From NCBI GenBank assembly GCA_002731985.1, contig PCCT01000027.1, positions 3,384 through 23,292 on the forward strand: a stretch of DNA of 19,909 nt. Reading direction: 5' to 3'. Position 1 is the stretch's first letter, and each line of letters opens with the position of its first letter. A model generated the notes under the pieces. The model ran no database searches and had not been told where the DNA came from. It saw only the letters and a list, made by a program, of their open reading frames with translations. Source of the DNA: Nitrospinota bacterium (GTDB lineage Bacteria; Nitrospinota; Nitrospinia; Nitrospinales; VA-1). The translations under genes and the position numbers were made by a program. This document shows positions 1 to 7,616 of the stretch, piece by piece.

Positions 1-170
1 TTTTTTACGACAACAATTAGGAAACTTAACTTCACGGTTAACGATTCCGTCAGATAAAAATACCAAGCTGACACTTCTGTTCAGCGGAAAATTAAGCGGT
101 GCTCACGTTTGCTTCTTAATTAGAGCCTTATTTAAGTTATAAACTTTTTCATCGCAACGTATTATAAAAT

Positions 171-1064
171 ATGAAATATCCATTTTATCAAGTTGACGTG
201 TTCACCAGCAGCCCTTTGGGTGGTAATCCGCTGGCCGTATTTCCTGATGCAGAAGGACTCGATAACGAAACCATGCAGATGATAGCCCGGGAAATGAACC
301 TGTCGGAGACCACCTTTATCTTCCCTCATGGTAATTTGCCCGTTGATTTCTCGATCCGCATATTCACTCCGGAAAAGGAACTTCCCTTTGCTGGCCACCC
401 CACTTTGGGGACGGCTCATATCTTGAGAGAAGCTGGAAAAGTTCCCAGCGGTAATTACCCAGTGAAACTAGCTATGGAGGCAGGGGTGATAACCGTCACT
501 CAGGGAGAGAAAGAAAAACTCCTGTTCATGGGACAACCTCTGCCTGAATTTCAACACCCGTTGGATTACGCAGAGGAAATAGCTGAACTGCTAGGTCTGC
601 CAGAATCATCGATTGATTCAAACTATTACCCAATACAAATAGTATCGACCGGATTACCCGTATTATTTGTTCCGATAATTTCCCTGGAAGCCCTGGGAGA
701 AATCTCTATCGACACAAATAGAGTGAAACGTACACTAGCTTCATTAGGAACAGATATGATATATACCTTCACCCTGCAAACGATTCATTCAAATGCATCA
801 GTCCATTCACGAGCCTTTGCGCCTGCGCTTGGAATCACAGAAGATCCTGCAACCGGCAGTGCCGCAGGGGCGTTAGGAGCTTATCTTTGCAAAAATAACC
901 TTGTCTCAGAACAAGAACGTAATAACATTTTTATAGAGCAAGGCTACGAGATGGGACGTCCCGCGTCTCTTTATGTAGCAGTTGAGCTGGAGGGGGATAA
1001 TATAAAGTCAATCCGTGTTGGCGGGGAATCAGTAACCGTTATCAAGGGAGAGCTGGAAATATAA
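171..1064 (+). CDS. PhzF-family isomerase/epimerase-like protein
   Basis: Complete 297-residue PhzF-family protein, the usual length for this two-lobed fold. The N-terminus (YQVDVFTSSPLGGNPLAVF) is the family signature. Glu46 in LSETTFIF matches the catalytic acid of PhzF, and two further hallmarks follow: LPFAGHPTLGTA near residue 95 and EDPATGSAAGALGAYL near residue 222. Family members catalyse isomerisations of small metabolites, best known in phenazine synthesis, but most homologues outside phenazine clusters have no known substrate. No phenazine genes are nearby, so no pathway is assigned. There is no convincing Shine-Dalgarno sequence before the ATG; the start is chosen because the family signature begins at once. 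The gene stands alone and converges with the zinc-ribbon gene across a hairpin. Confidence 0.93.
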   Translation: MKYPFYQVDVFTSSPLGGNPLAVFPDAEGLDNETMQMIAREMNLSETTFIFPHGNLPVDFSIRIFTPEKELPFAGHPTLGTAHILREAGKVPSGNYPVKLAMEAGVITVTQGEKEKLLFMGQPLPEFQHPLDYAEEIAELLGLPESSIDSNYYPIQIVSTGLPVLFVPIISLEALGEISIDTNRVKRTLASLGTDMIYTFTLQTIHSNASVHSRAFAPALGITEDPATGSAAGALGAYLCKNNLVSEQERNNIFIEQGYEMGRPASLYVAVELEGDNIKSIRVGGESVTVIKGELEI

Positions 1065-1099
1065 AACGGATAGGAAGCTCGTAAGCCCCCTACCCGTTT
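1064..1099 (-). terminator. Hairpin between convergent genes, probable terminator
   Basis: Arms 1064-1074 and 1089-1099 pair at 10 of 11 positions (AAACGGATAGG against AAACGGGTAGG in reverse complement) around a 14-base loop. Read on the minus strand, the stem runs into a T-rich stretch (TTATATTT), so it most likely ends transcription of the small zinc-ribbon gene whose stop lies about 30 bases upstream. On the plus strand there is no T-run after the stem, so any role in ending the PhzF-family transcript would be weaker. Confidence 0.45.
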
Positions 1100-1129
1100 G
1101 AATATATTAATAAGACGATAACAGTTGTT

Positions 1130-1345
1130 TTATGATTTTACTACATCAGCGTTATTAGTGTGAGAACAGCTGGCACAAGCATGGCCGGTCTCACGCGAAC
1201 ACATAATACAAGTAGCCAAATCTCCATTGTTTCTAAAAGCGCCACCACAATGGTTACAACGGGCCACTTGCCCCCTGTTTCTAGCTTTTCGGGGAATTGT
1301 CAGGCTATTGATCAGGAACTTACTACGAGATATATTCACGTGCAC
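1130..1345 (-). CDS. Small zinc-ribbon-like protein with three CxxC pairs
   Basis: A 71-residue protein that I do not recognise by name. It has three Cys pairs: C30-x2-C33 (RCNHCGG), C46-x2-C49 (TCIMCS) and C57-x2-C60 (ACASCSH), with His32, His55 and His62 close by. This could bind one or two zinc ions. The first 28 residues are basic and lack Cys. The start is GTG, supported by a clear Shine-Dalgarno AGGAG six bases upstream (AGGAGTCTATCGTG). The Cys spacing, the ribosome-binding site and a following hairpin argue for a real gene although it is short. Overlapping plus-strand frames here lack such features. Function unknown; zinc binding is inferred from the Cys pattern. Confidence 0.7.
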   Translation of the reverse strand: MHVNISRSKFLINSLTIPRKARNRGQVARCNHCGGAFRNNGDLATCIMCSRETGHACASCSHTNNADVVKS

Positions 1346-1619
1346 GATAGACTCCTATAATAAATATCATGAAATGCTAATTTTATTATCCCCCTCTTTA
1401 AGACAGAGAAGCAAAATTCGCACGATCATTTTCCGCTATCTATGATGATCCAAGAAGCTCAAAGGTTTTAAAAAATTACATAAAAACATAAAATAAGTTT
1501 AAGCGATTTAAGCTTACGATTGCGCATTAAATTATTTAAAATCAATATGTTAAGTGGTTTTATCTAGAAAGTGTATTAGCTGAGCCTGGTGATTTGAAAA
1601 ATTACAAATAAGCGAAATG

Positions 1620-2168
1620 TTAAAAACGTGCAAGGACACCTTTATTTACTGTTTCGACACGTTCTTTTCCAAAGAGGATTTCTACAAGTTTCAAGGCGAA
1701 TTCCATAGCAGTTCCCGGGGCACGGCTGGTTATAATATTTCCATCCGCAACCACCCTTTCTTCCAAATATAAACCCCCTGTTAAGCCTTCTTTCACCGAA
1801 GGATGACTGGTTCGTTTGCGATTATTTAGTAGTTCGTTCTTCTCCAATATAATTGGTGCGGCGCATATGGCGCCAATTAGTTTCCCGCTATCCATCATTT
1901 GAATCAAAATCGAGGATATCCTGGGGTCCTTATTCAAATTATCCGTTCCCGGTTGCCCACCAGGGAGAACCACCAAATCATATTCAGCTGTATTTATATC
2001 ATTAAGAGTTTCATCTGGGAGCACTCTTATTCCTCTTGACCCCTCAATTGGCCCTTCAACAGTACCAGCCATAGATACCCTTGCTCCTGAGCGCCGTAGG
2101 ATATCCACCACCGTGATAGATTCAATTTCTTCAAATCCGGGTGCCAATGGAACAAGCACTTTTTTCAT
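1620..2168 (-). CDS. DJ-1/PfpI (YajL/ThiJ-like) family protein
   Basis: A 182-residue DJ-1 superfamily protein. The N-terminus MKKVLVPLAPGFEEIE carries the conserved Glu (Glu14), and GAICAAP holds the reactive nucleophile-elbow cysteine (Cys102). The C-terminal PGTAMEFAL is also typical. The length matches the YajL/DJ-1 branch. Proteins of this group have been linked to oxidative-stress protection, chaperone activity and glyoxalase-like or deglycase activity; the true reaction is debated. The frame can be extended by five codons to an ATG at 2183. The inner ATG at 2168 is preferred because GGAG lies nine bases before it and because homologues start with this MKKVLV-type sequence. The gene diverges from ubiE. 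Confidence 0.92.
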   Translation of the reverse strand: MKKVLVPLAPGFEEIESITVVDILRRSGARVSMAGTVEGPIEGSRGIRVLPDETLNDINTAEYDLVVLPGGQPGTDNLNKDPRISSILIQMMDSGKLIGAICAAPIILEKNELLNNRKRTSHPSVKEGLTGGLYLEERVVADGNIITSRAPGTAMEFALKLVEILFGKERVETVNKGVLARF

Positions 2169-2211
2169 TATCATCATCTCCATTCATTAAAATAAAATTT
2201 TATTAACCAAA

Positions 2212-2240
2212 ATATTACTCTTCGCCCGATACAAACTCAA
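2212..2240 (-). promoter_or_regulatory. Candidate promoter for the DJ-1 family gene
   Basis: On the minus strand TTGAGT (2235-2240) and TAATAT (2212-2217) are separated by 17 bases. Each box matches the sigma-70 consensus at four of six positions, so this is only moderate evidence. It lies 44 bases before the preferred start and in the divergent region shared with ubiE. Confidence 0.3.
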
Positions 2241-2278
2241 GGTGGAGTGATATTAGGTTTTCTAGATAGTCTCTTTCC

Positions 2279-2307
2279 TTGTTATAAGAGAAAACCAGTG
2301 ATACAAT
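2279..2307 (+). promoter_or_regulatory. Candidate sigma-70 promoter for ubiE-protease operon
   Basis: TTGTTA (2279-2284) and TACAAT (2302-2307) are separated by exactly 17 bases. The -10 box matches consensus at five of six positions and the -35 box at four. Transcription would begin near 2314, giving a leader of about 33 bases before the ubiE ATG. Confidence 0.45.
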
Positions 2308-2346
2308 TTTACAAAAAAATATTTAATTTAGGATCGTTTCTCAGCG

Positions 2347-3069
2347 ATGCACAGTATTGAAGACACCGCGGCGTTTTCTCGCCAGATTCAAAGAATGTTT
2401 ACGGCCATAGCGCCGCGATATGACTTTTTAAATCGTCTCCTTAGCGTTGGTCAGGATAGATCCTGGAGAAAAAGGGCAATAAATAGACTGGCCCTTGAAC
2501 CAGGGGAGCGTATACTCGATATTGCTACGGGGACGGGTGATATGGCTCTGGAGATAGCATCGAGAAATCTTTCTGTGCAGATATCAGGAATTGATTTCAG
2601 CAGGCGCATGCTTGATCTTGGCCGTGAAAAAATTAAGGAAAATGGGTATGACCACGATGTTTCCTTTCAAATTGGAAGCGCTGAATGTTTACCCTTTGCC
2701 GATGATAGTTTCCATGGGGCTGTTTGTGCTTTTGGGATTAGAAATTTTGCCGATGTGAAACTAGGACTGAGGGAATTTCACCGTATACTAAAACCAGGTG
2801 GCAGAGCGGTGATCCTTGAATTTTCTAAGCCGACCAATCGGGTTCTCAAGTCCGTCTACAATTGGTATTTCGATTTGGTTTTGCCAAAGGTGGGCAGTTT
2901 GATATCAGGACATAACGATGCATACAGTTATTTACCAGAGTCCGTAGCCGATTTTCCAGATCAAGCAGAATTTGTCAGTTGGATTAAAGATGCCGGATTT
3001 CAGAAGGTGTCATTTAAAGAACTTACTTTTGGAATTGTATCTATTCATTATGGATATAAAGGAATTTGA
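2347..3069 (+). CDS. ubiE: Demethylmenaquinone/2-methoxy-benzoquinol methyltransferase
   Basis: A 240-residue class I SAM methyltransferase of the UbiE/MenG family that performs the C-methylation step of menaquinone and/or ubiquinone synthesis. The first family signature is at residues 25-40 (YDFLNRLLSVGQDRSW), with Asp where many members have His. SAM motif I is ILDIATGTGD (56-65), followed by GIDFS near 81. The second signature, LKPGGRAVILEFSKP, is at 148-162, and the C-terminal SYLPESVADFP and IVSIHYGYK are typical. The sequence does not show which quinone is used. There is only a distant AGGA before the ATG. The stop codon overlaps the start of the next gene by one base (TGATG), implying translational coupling with the protease. 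Confidence 0.95.
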   Translation: MHSIEDTAAFSRQIQRMFTAIAPRYDFLNRLLSVGQDRSWRKRAINRLALEPGERILDIATGTGDMALEIASRNLSVQISGIDFSRRMLDLGREKIKENGYDHDVSFQIGSAECLPFADDSFHGAVCAFGIRNFADVKLGLREFHRILKPGGRAVILEFSKPTNRVLKSVYNWYFDLVLPKVGSLISGHNDAYSYLPESVADFPDQAEFVSWIKDAGFQKVSFKELTFGIVSIHYGYKGI

Positions 3070-4262
3070 TGCTCGATAAGACCAAAAGCAGGTTTGGATT
3101 TCACTGGAATGCCGCATTATTTTTTGGGCTGATGGTGGTGGCCACCTTGATTGTTGAAAAATTATCGTTGTCGCCAGATCATGAACCTGTTTTTACGCCC
3201 AGTGAGAATACTTCCTATCACCCATTTTCTGGCCATCCTCAGTATGACCTCATATTAAATCTTCAAAAAGCTTTTGTGCGCAACGCCAAAGTGGTCGGAC
3301 CGTCAGTTGTAAATATCAGTAAAGTGCATGAAGCAACAGAAAGCAGTGAATGGAACAAGACACCCGCCGAGGAAGAAAAATCATGGTTCCTTTCTATGAA
3401 ATTCTGGTTCAATAAAAAACTTCGCCAAAAAAAATATATTTCCGAGACCATTGGATCAGGCGTGATTATAAATGGAGATGGTTACATTCTCACTAATTAT
3501 CATGTGATAGAAGATACAGATGAAATCCTTGTTCGCCTGTCTGACAAGCGCGATTTGTTTGCCAAGGTAATTGGGGTCGACCCGAAAACAGATCTCGCTG
3601 TTTTAAAAATATCATCATTCAGAAGCTTACCTCAACCTTCTTTCGGTACCTCCCGGGACGCGGAAGTCGGTCAGTGGGTTATGGCTATAGGGAACCCTTA
3701 TGGACTTCAGGGAACGGTGACAGTCGGTGTGATCAGTGGGGTTGAACGGTCCGACCTTGGAATAACTACCTATGAAAATTTTATCCAGACTGATGCATCC
3801 ATCAACCCGGGGAATAGTGGCGGTCCATTAATAGATTTGGATGGGAAAATAATCGGGATCAATACAGCTGTAGCGGCGATTGGATCGGGAGTAGGGTTTG
3901 CAATCCCTATCGAAATGGCCTTGCGCATTAGCGAAGAATTGATTGAAAGTGGTGATGTGGAGCGAGGATGGCTTGGAGTGGGAATCCAGGGGATAACGCC
4001 TGAATTAGTCGCATCATTTGAAATGCCTCTGCTGGAAAATGGCGTCTTGGTAAATAAGGTAGATAACAATACACCGGCGGAAATCGGAGGAATGTCTCGA
4101 GGTGATATTATTATCCAGTACGATGGGAAGCAGGTCAAAAACTCAAGAAATTTTCAGCACATGGTGGCCGATACCCAGGTAGGAAAGAAAGTCTCCATAA
4201 AAATCATCAGGGACGGTCGTGAAAAGATACTACACATTGCTATCGGAAAGCTTATATCTTGA
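3069..4262 (+). CDS. Membrane-anchored DegS/HtrA-type serine protease, one PDZ domain
   Basis: A 397-residue trypsin-like protease. A hydrophobic segment at about residues 13-30 is probably an uncleaved anchor, placing the catalytic part in the periplasm. The triad is visible: His145 in LTNYHVIED, Asp175 in TDLAVLKI and Ser250 in NPGNSGGPLID. One PDZ domain follows (about 300-392, from WLGVGIQ through GDIIIQYDGK). A single PDZ plus an N-terminal anchor is the DegS/HhoA-like layout rather than two-PDZ DegP. About 30 extra basic and aromatic residues (near 95-123) lie before the protease core. The start is ATG at 3069, with AAGGA five bases upstream inside ubiE. A TTG one codon earlier is possible but less likely. 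Such proteases act in envelope protein quality control or stress signalling. Confidence 0.93.
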   Translation: MLDKTKSRFGFHWNAALFFGLMVVATLIVEKLSLSPDHEPVFTPSENTSYHPFSGHPQYDLILNLQKAFVRNAKVVGPSVVNISKVHEATESSEWNKTPAEEEKSWFLSMKFWFNKKLRQKKYISETIGSGVIINGDGYILTNYHVIEDTDEILVRLSDKRDLFAKVIGVDPKTDLAVLKISSFRSLPQPSFGTSRDAEVGQWVMAIGNPYGLQGTVTVGVISGVERSDLGITTYENFIQTDASINPGNSGGPLIDLDGKIIGINTAVAAIGSGVGFAIPIEMALRISEELIESGDVERGWLGVGIQGITPELVASFEMPLLENGVLVNKVDNNTPAEIGGMSRGDIIIQYDGKQVKNSRNFQHMVADTQVGKKVSIKIIRDGREKILHIAIGKLIS

Positions 4263-4388
4263 TAAAATTAAATCCTTTAAGAAGTTTGAGAATCACCGTG
4301 ATACACTCCATTTGATATGCCCCTGATTTTCTAGACACCCTGAGACTTCGTTTTCTGTTAACCAAATGAGCAATTGCGATAGATAATC

Positions 4389-4425
4389 AAGTCGGCATTT
4401 TAATTTTTGACTTCGAAGCCGACTT
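4389..4425 (-). repeat. Perfect 8-base inverted repeat over the copZ-like stop codon
   Basis: AAGTCGGC at 4389-4396 pairs perfectly with GCCGACTT at 4418-4425 around a 21-base loop that contains the stop codon of the metal-binding protein. It could form a hairpin at the 3' end of that mRNA, but no T-run follows it, so calling it a terminator would be a guess. Confidence 0.3.
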
Positions 4426-4609
4426 CCACGATTTTATCTGTAATACTCTCAACCTTTCCCAACACCTCATCAAACTCTACAGTAACCAGTTTTTTCTCCA
4501 GATCCACATCTACCCTGTTTATACCTGAAAGTCCGGTCACAGCATCTTTTACAGTTTGCGCACAGTGACCACAGGTCATCCCCTCAACATTCATCGTTAA
4601 ATTTGTCAT
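4400..4609 (-). CDS. CopZ-like heavy-metal-associated (HMA) domain protein
   Basis: A complete 69-residue single HMA domain of the copper chaperone/MerP type. The metal-binding loop is GMTCGHC, with Cys13 and Cys16. The ferredoxin-like beta-alpha-beta pattern follows through VDVDLEKKLVTVEFDE and ends at GFEV. Such proteins shuttle Cu(I), or sometimes other soft metals, to P-type ATPases. No ATPase or metal regulator is present in this window, so its partner is elsewhere. AAGGA lies nine bases before the ATG. It converges with the protease gene. Confidence 0.92.
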   Translation of the reverse strand: MTNLTMNVEGMTCGHCAQTVKDAVTGLSGINRVDVDLEKKLVTVEFDEVLGKVESITDKIVEVGFEVKN

Positions 4610-4805
4610 AAATATAAATCCTTAAAGAGTTCGGTTGATTTTCCATTAAACAAAATATTTATATCATATCTCAATCCACCTAATTAGCATGAATACAGTG
4701 ATGAAAAATAATTGCTACCAGGCTGAATTAAGTCTTTATTAAGACTAAATCCAAATGGTTCTTTAGGAATTAGTAATATCAAATAATCCCTCCAGAAGAA
4801 TCTGC

Positions 4806-5333
4806 CTAAGCGATTTTTAATTCGATTAATTTTGGGAAATTCCCAGTTTCCCTAAGCTTGTCTTCCCAGCGTTTACCAAGCTTGTTGGTCCTCAAGTCAA
4901 TTTTTTCCAAACAACTCAATCCTTTTGATTCACCCAACACCTTCATACCCAAACGGGTAATTCCATTATTCCGTAAGTCCAGTTGGCGAAGATTGCTAAA
5001 AAGTGTTGAAAGAGAAATTGCTTCCAGGCCCTCATCTCCAATAAAGTTTTTTCTTAAATCCAGAATTTCAAGCCCCTCAAGGGCAGGATATTGACTGAGG
5101 TACACGGTCTCAATGGCAGATATCTCCATTTGCGGCATTTTTAAAATTCTGGGATTCACGGCTAACCTGTTTTTAATAAACTCCTCAAAGAGGGTAATTT
5201 TCCTGAATCCGCGAGCGGCTAATTTTGAATCAATAGCACGATTAATATCGTCTAGGCTACCTCTGGATGTATAGAAGAGTTCTAGGATCGCTTCTTTACT
5301 TAGTTCACTCTGATCCGGGTCATCATGACTCAT
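4806..5333 (-). CDS. Leucine-rich-repeat protein, ribonuclease-inhibitor type
   Basis: A 175-residue protein without signal peptide or membrane segment, so probably cytoplasmic. The C-terminal half has three LRR units: LEILDLRKNFIGDEGLEAIS (88-107), LRQLDLRNNGITRLG (115-129) and LEKIDLRTNKLG (142-153). The first fits the ribonuclease-inhibitor-type consensus best. A fourth unit seems to begin at LIELKIA and is cut off by the stop, so the array is short and may be truncated. The first 70 residues are acidic then mixed and resemble nothing I know. GAGG lies six bases before the ATG. LRRs generally mediate protein binding; partner and role are unknown. Confidence 0.8.
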   Translation of the reverse strand: MSHDDPDQSELSKEAILELFYTSRGSLDDINRAIDSKLAARGFRKITLFEEFIKNRLAVNPRILKMPQMEISAIETVYLSQYPALEGLEILDLRKNFIGDEGLEAISLSTLFSNLRQLDLRNNGITRLGMKVLGESKGLSCLEKIDLRTNKLGKRWEDKLRETGNFPKLIELKIA

Positions 5334-5361
5334 AGTTAACCTCTATATTCTAAAAGTACTC

Positions 5362-5389
5362 GTTCTATGTGAACTGCGAGCGATGTCAA
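5362..5389 (-). promoter_or_regulatory. Candidate promoter for the leucine-rich-repeat gene
   Basis: On the minus strand a perfect -35 box TTGACA (5384-5389) is followed after 16 bases by TAGAAC (5362-5367), which matches the -10 consensus at four of six positions. It sits about 30 bases before the start codon and back to back with a plus-strand promoter. Confidence 0.4.
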
Positions 5390-5404
5390 ATCTACCTGAT
5401 ATCA

Positions 5405-5433
5405 TTGGGCTTTAAAAAATGTTTTGCTATAAT
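5405..5433 (+). promoter_or_regulatory. Strong extended -10 promoter upstream of metallopeptidase remnant
   Basis: TTGGGC (5405-5410), a 17-base spacer and a perfect TATAAT (5428-5433) preceded by TGC, which makes an extended -10 element. A second possible promoter follows immediately: perfect TTGACA at 5455-5460 and TTTATT at 5477-5482 with a 16-base spacer. Both point at the decayed YgjP-like gene starting more than 100 bases downstream, so they may be relics of the intact gene's promoter or may drive something else. Confidence 0.45.
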
Positions 5434-5689
5434 CGCAGTCCTACATTACGGGTATTGACAGTAATAGAATAGTCTTTTTATTCTGATTCGTCCCCCATCA
5501 CACCCCATTTAATTGTGACAAGATGTAGTATACTCAGTTACCTATTAAAAAAGTTATTTATTGCTTTCAAGGATGTTTTTCCTGCTTTACTCAAGGATAA
5601 ATAGAGATGTGCTGCGATTACTTTGGAAATCAGAACTCTATTCATCCCTATGGCCTAGCTGCGACGAATTGCGTGGGGGCATGGATGCT

Positions 5690-5893
5690 AGTCAGTACAA
5701 ACTTAATACAGAGCCTGCGAAGAAGCCCTCCGAATGTCTTGAGTATATTGTTGTCCACGAACTAGCTCACCTGATCGAACCCACGCACAACAACCGGTTT
5801 CTGGCTTTAATGGATCGCTTGATGCCGAAATGGAGTTTTTATCGGGACTCACTAAATGAAGCCCCTCTTGCTTATGAGGAATGGAATTACTAA
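5690..5893 (+). pseudogene. YgjP-like (DUF45) metallopeptidase, C-terminal remnant
   Basis: About 68 C-terminal residues of the YgjP/DUF45 zinc metallopeptidase family are well preserved: LNTEPAKKPSECLEYIVVHE, then HELAH with the metal-binding histidines, then FLALMDRLMPKW and the terminal APLAYEEWNY. Intact members are roughly 230 residues. The frame can be read upstream to 5561, but that part (LWKSELYSSLWPSCDELRGG) does not look like the family. The expected RWGSC-type segment appears only as a degraded LRGGMDAS. The gene has therefore lost most of its N-terminal two thirds through deletion and decay. Whether the 110-codon frame is still translated is unknown; no good ribosome-binding site was found. 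Confidence 0.75.
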
Positions 5894-5990
5894 CAACGGT
5901 ATCTTGGAGTTTCAAAACTGGCTCAACCCACAGTCTACACGAATAAAAAATGGGCTTTGGAGTGACTCAAACGTAGAAATGCCGGCAAAA

Positions 5991-6542
5991 TCATCCCTTC
6001 TTCAGAGAACTTCCAGAATTACTCTCCCAGCGTATCGTATCCGGACTGGACACGTGTTTTGCCTCGGCAATCCAGTGTTGGAAGTCTGCATTAATTTTAA
6101 GTATCCGCACGCAGGGATTGATACCTTGTGATCCGGCAGTGTGTGAATATAGTTTTTGCAAGTCTTTGAGGAAAACTCCCTGCTCAGATTTGTATCGATC
6201 TTGAGCCTCTGCGATATTAGCAAGTGTCCCTTCCGCCAAAGCATTATAGGCAAAAACGTTTTTTTTGATTTGGCTGAAATCTATCATGAAGTGAACATAT
6301 CCCCACGCGACGAATGGAATGAAAGCCAGACCCAACGCAGCATTCTTGATGAACTTTTTATCTACTAGTATCCCAATGAAAAATAGGCCAAAGCCCGCAA
6401 TTAGAGAATAAAGAGAAATGTTGTCATAATAAGAAAGAGGCCTGATGGCTTCTCCGCATTCCCCGGCACTCAATATATTGGGGTGTGACAAGAACCCAAC
6501 GAATGATATTAACAAGCCGCTCAGTATTTTATTGTTGAACAT
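5991..6542 (-). CDS. Membrane protein with pilin-like extracytoplasmic domain
   Basis: An unrecognised 183-residue protein. It has a likely signal peptide (1-26, hydrophobic core GLLISFVGFL, ending at ILSAG), then two membrane segments at about 43-60 (LYSLIAGFGLFFIGILV) and 67-86 (NAALGLAFIPFVAWGYVHFM). The remaining 95 or so residues should be soluble. In that part AEGTLANIAEAQDRYKSEQG and FLKDLQKLY resemble the stretch after the N-terminal helix of type IV pilins and pseudopilins (small residues, then a YK..G turn, then DLQ). DTIRWESNSG resembles a pilin C-terminal strand. There is no prepilin cleavage motif, so it is not an ordinary pilin. No clear Shine-Dalgarno sequence is present. Pilin kinship is an inference from pattern only. 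Confidence 0.7.
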   Translation of the reverse strand: MFNNKILSGLLISFVGFLSHPNILSAGECGEAIRPLSYYDNISLYSLIAGFGLFFIGILVDKKFIKNAALGLAFIPFVAWGYVHFMIDFSQIKKNVFAYNALAEGTLANIAEAQDRYKSEQGVFLKDLQKLYSHTAGSQGINPCVRILKINADFQHWIAEAKHVSSPDTIRWESNSGSSLKKG

Positions 6543-6755
6543 AATTAGAGTACTTGATTGTTAATTCGTTAGTATGCAATAGATCTTCACAATTCAAAAG
6601 TCAGGTTGTATCAAATAAATTACAAAAAATCCAGAATCAATTTTATAGGGACTTTCGGTGCTTCCCAACCAGTAACAGATAAGCTAACATAATTGAGAAG
6701 GTTTTCATTATTTTCAGTTTTTAAGAACTTTTGACAAAGTTTTACTTCACATCAA

Positions 6756-7178
6756 ATGAATGCAAATATCAGGTTTGAAAAAAACGGAGATGGCACGGTC
6801 ATTGACAATGACACAGGACTGATCTGGACTCAAAAGGATTCGTGGCATATCCATACGGACTGGTTAACATTTCAGGAAGCTTTAGCCTGGGTGGACGAAT
6901 TGAACAAGAAAGACTATTTGGGGTTTCATGATTGGCGAATTCCGGAAAAGGAGGAAATGGAGAAATTATTTGTTCCTGATAACTTAGTGTCAGGACGCTC
7001 TAAACAGGAGCTTCATATTGATTCAGCTTTCGAACCAGGCGGGGGAAATGGTTCATGGTGTATGCCATTCGATCAACAGGCGGCGTTTTACTTCTCTTAT
7101 ACAAGCGGTATTTCACAGACATTTGATCAGGATTTTTCGCAAGGCTATTTGCGAGTGGTGAGACTCTATCCAGATTAA
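6756..7178 (+). CDS. DUF1566 (Lcl C-terminal-like) domain protein
   Basis: A 140-residue protein consisting almost wholly of one DUF1566 domain. The opening RFEKNGDGTVIDNDTGLIWT (6-25), the central LGFHDWRIPEKEEMEKLF (55-72) and the closing YFSYTSG ... GYLRVVRL are the family's landmarks. Many DUF1566 proteins are secreted or surface proteins, sometimes in several copies per genome. This one has no signal peptide, so it would stay in the cytoplasm unless its true start is elsewhere. No Shine-Dalgarno sequence precedes the ATG. It ends only 24 bases from the convergent neighbour. Its molecular role is unknown. Confidence 0.85.
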   Translation: MNANIRFEKNGDGTVIDNDTGLIWTQKDSWHIHTDWLTFQEALAWVDELNKKDYLGFHDWRIPEKEEMEKLFVPDNLVSGRSKQELHIDSAFEPGGGNGSWCMPFDQQAAFYFSYTSGISQTFDQDFSQGYLRVVRLYPD

Positions 7179-7202
7179 TTCACTTGGATTAATTTACTCC
7201 CT

Positions 7203-7616
7203 CTATTCCTTTGCCCTTTTTTTGCATGAGATAATATCCGGCATTTTTTCGGGAGGGCATATTAGCTGAACAATTCTTGTGCCAGATTCATCACCGGTAA
7301 TGGACGCGATCTTATATCTGTCCTGGTCTATATCAGTGAGGTCTCCCATGTATTGAGCAATGGAGGTACGCAGCGCGTCCCACTCCATATATAAAAAGAA
7401 TTGTTCTTCGGTTGTTACTGGAGCGAGAAAATCCAAAGGTTCCTGAAACTCCAGCCGTAGTATTTCATCCGTTGACTTCCCCTTACAATACTCAAGGTAT
7501 CCAGTTCCACCTCCAATTTCTTTGCTACAGGTGATTTTGGAAAAATCGAATTCAGCCAACCTGTCATCATTATCCAGGAAAACAGTAACTCTTGAAGTGG
7601 TTTCTTTGCAAGGCAT
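7203..7616 (-). CDS. Hypothetical protein, four Cys, weak NifU-N resemblance
   Basis: A 137-residue soluble protein I cannot name. Cysteines occur at 3, 30, 44, 120 and 131. The stretch SKITCSKEIGGGTGYLEYCK followed by GKSTDEILRL has the layout of the NifU/IscU N-terminal domain (Phe-x-GC...IASSS...GK-x-DE), but the other iron-sulfur ligand cysteines of that family are not in place. This is a suggestion of shared fold at most. A good ribosome-binding site (GAGG six bases before ATG) supports the start. An extended -10-like TGTTATAAA lies about 40 bases upstream. It stands alone, converging with the DUF1566 gene. Confidence 0.65.
   Translation of the reverse strand: MPCKETTSRVTVFLDNDDRLAEFDFSKITCSKEIGGGTGYLEYCKGKSTDEILRLEFQEPLDFLAPVTTEEQFFLYMEWDALRTSIAQYMGDLTDIDQDRYKIASITGDESGTRIVQLICPPEKMPDIISCKKRAKE

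Noticed and set aside
1-170. Left-edge region as end of a gene or a promoter
   Set aside because: No coding similarity and no well-spaced promoter boxes before the PhzF-family gene.
1160-1445. Plus-strand frames opposite the zinc-ribbon gene
   Set aside because: No ribosome-binding site or motif, whereas the minus strand has paired cysteines and a good Shine-Dalgarno sequence.
5466-5484. Hairpin AGAATA/TATTCT as a terminator
   Set aside because: All-AT-rich short stem, no T-run after it.
5561-5893. 110-codon frame as a complete small metallopeptidase
   Set aside because: Only about the last 68 residues match the family; the upstream part is not family-like and lacks a ribosome-binding site.
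6731-6736. Perfect TTGACA before the DUF1566 gene as a promoter
   Set aside because: No acceptable -10 box at 15-19 bases; the expected position overlaps the start codon.
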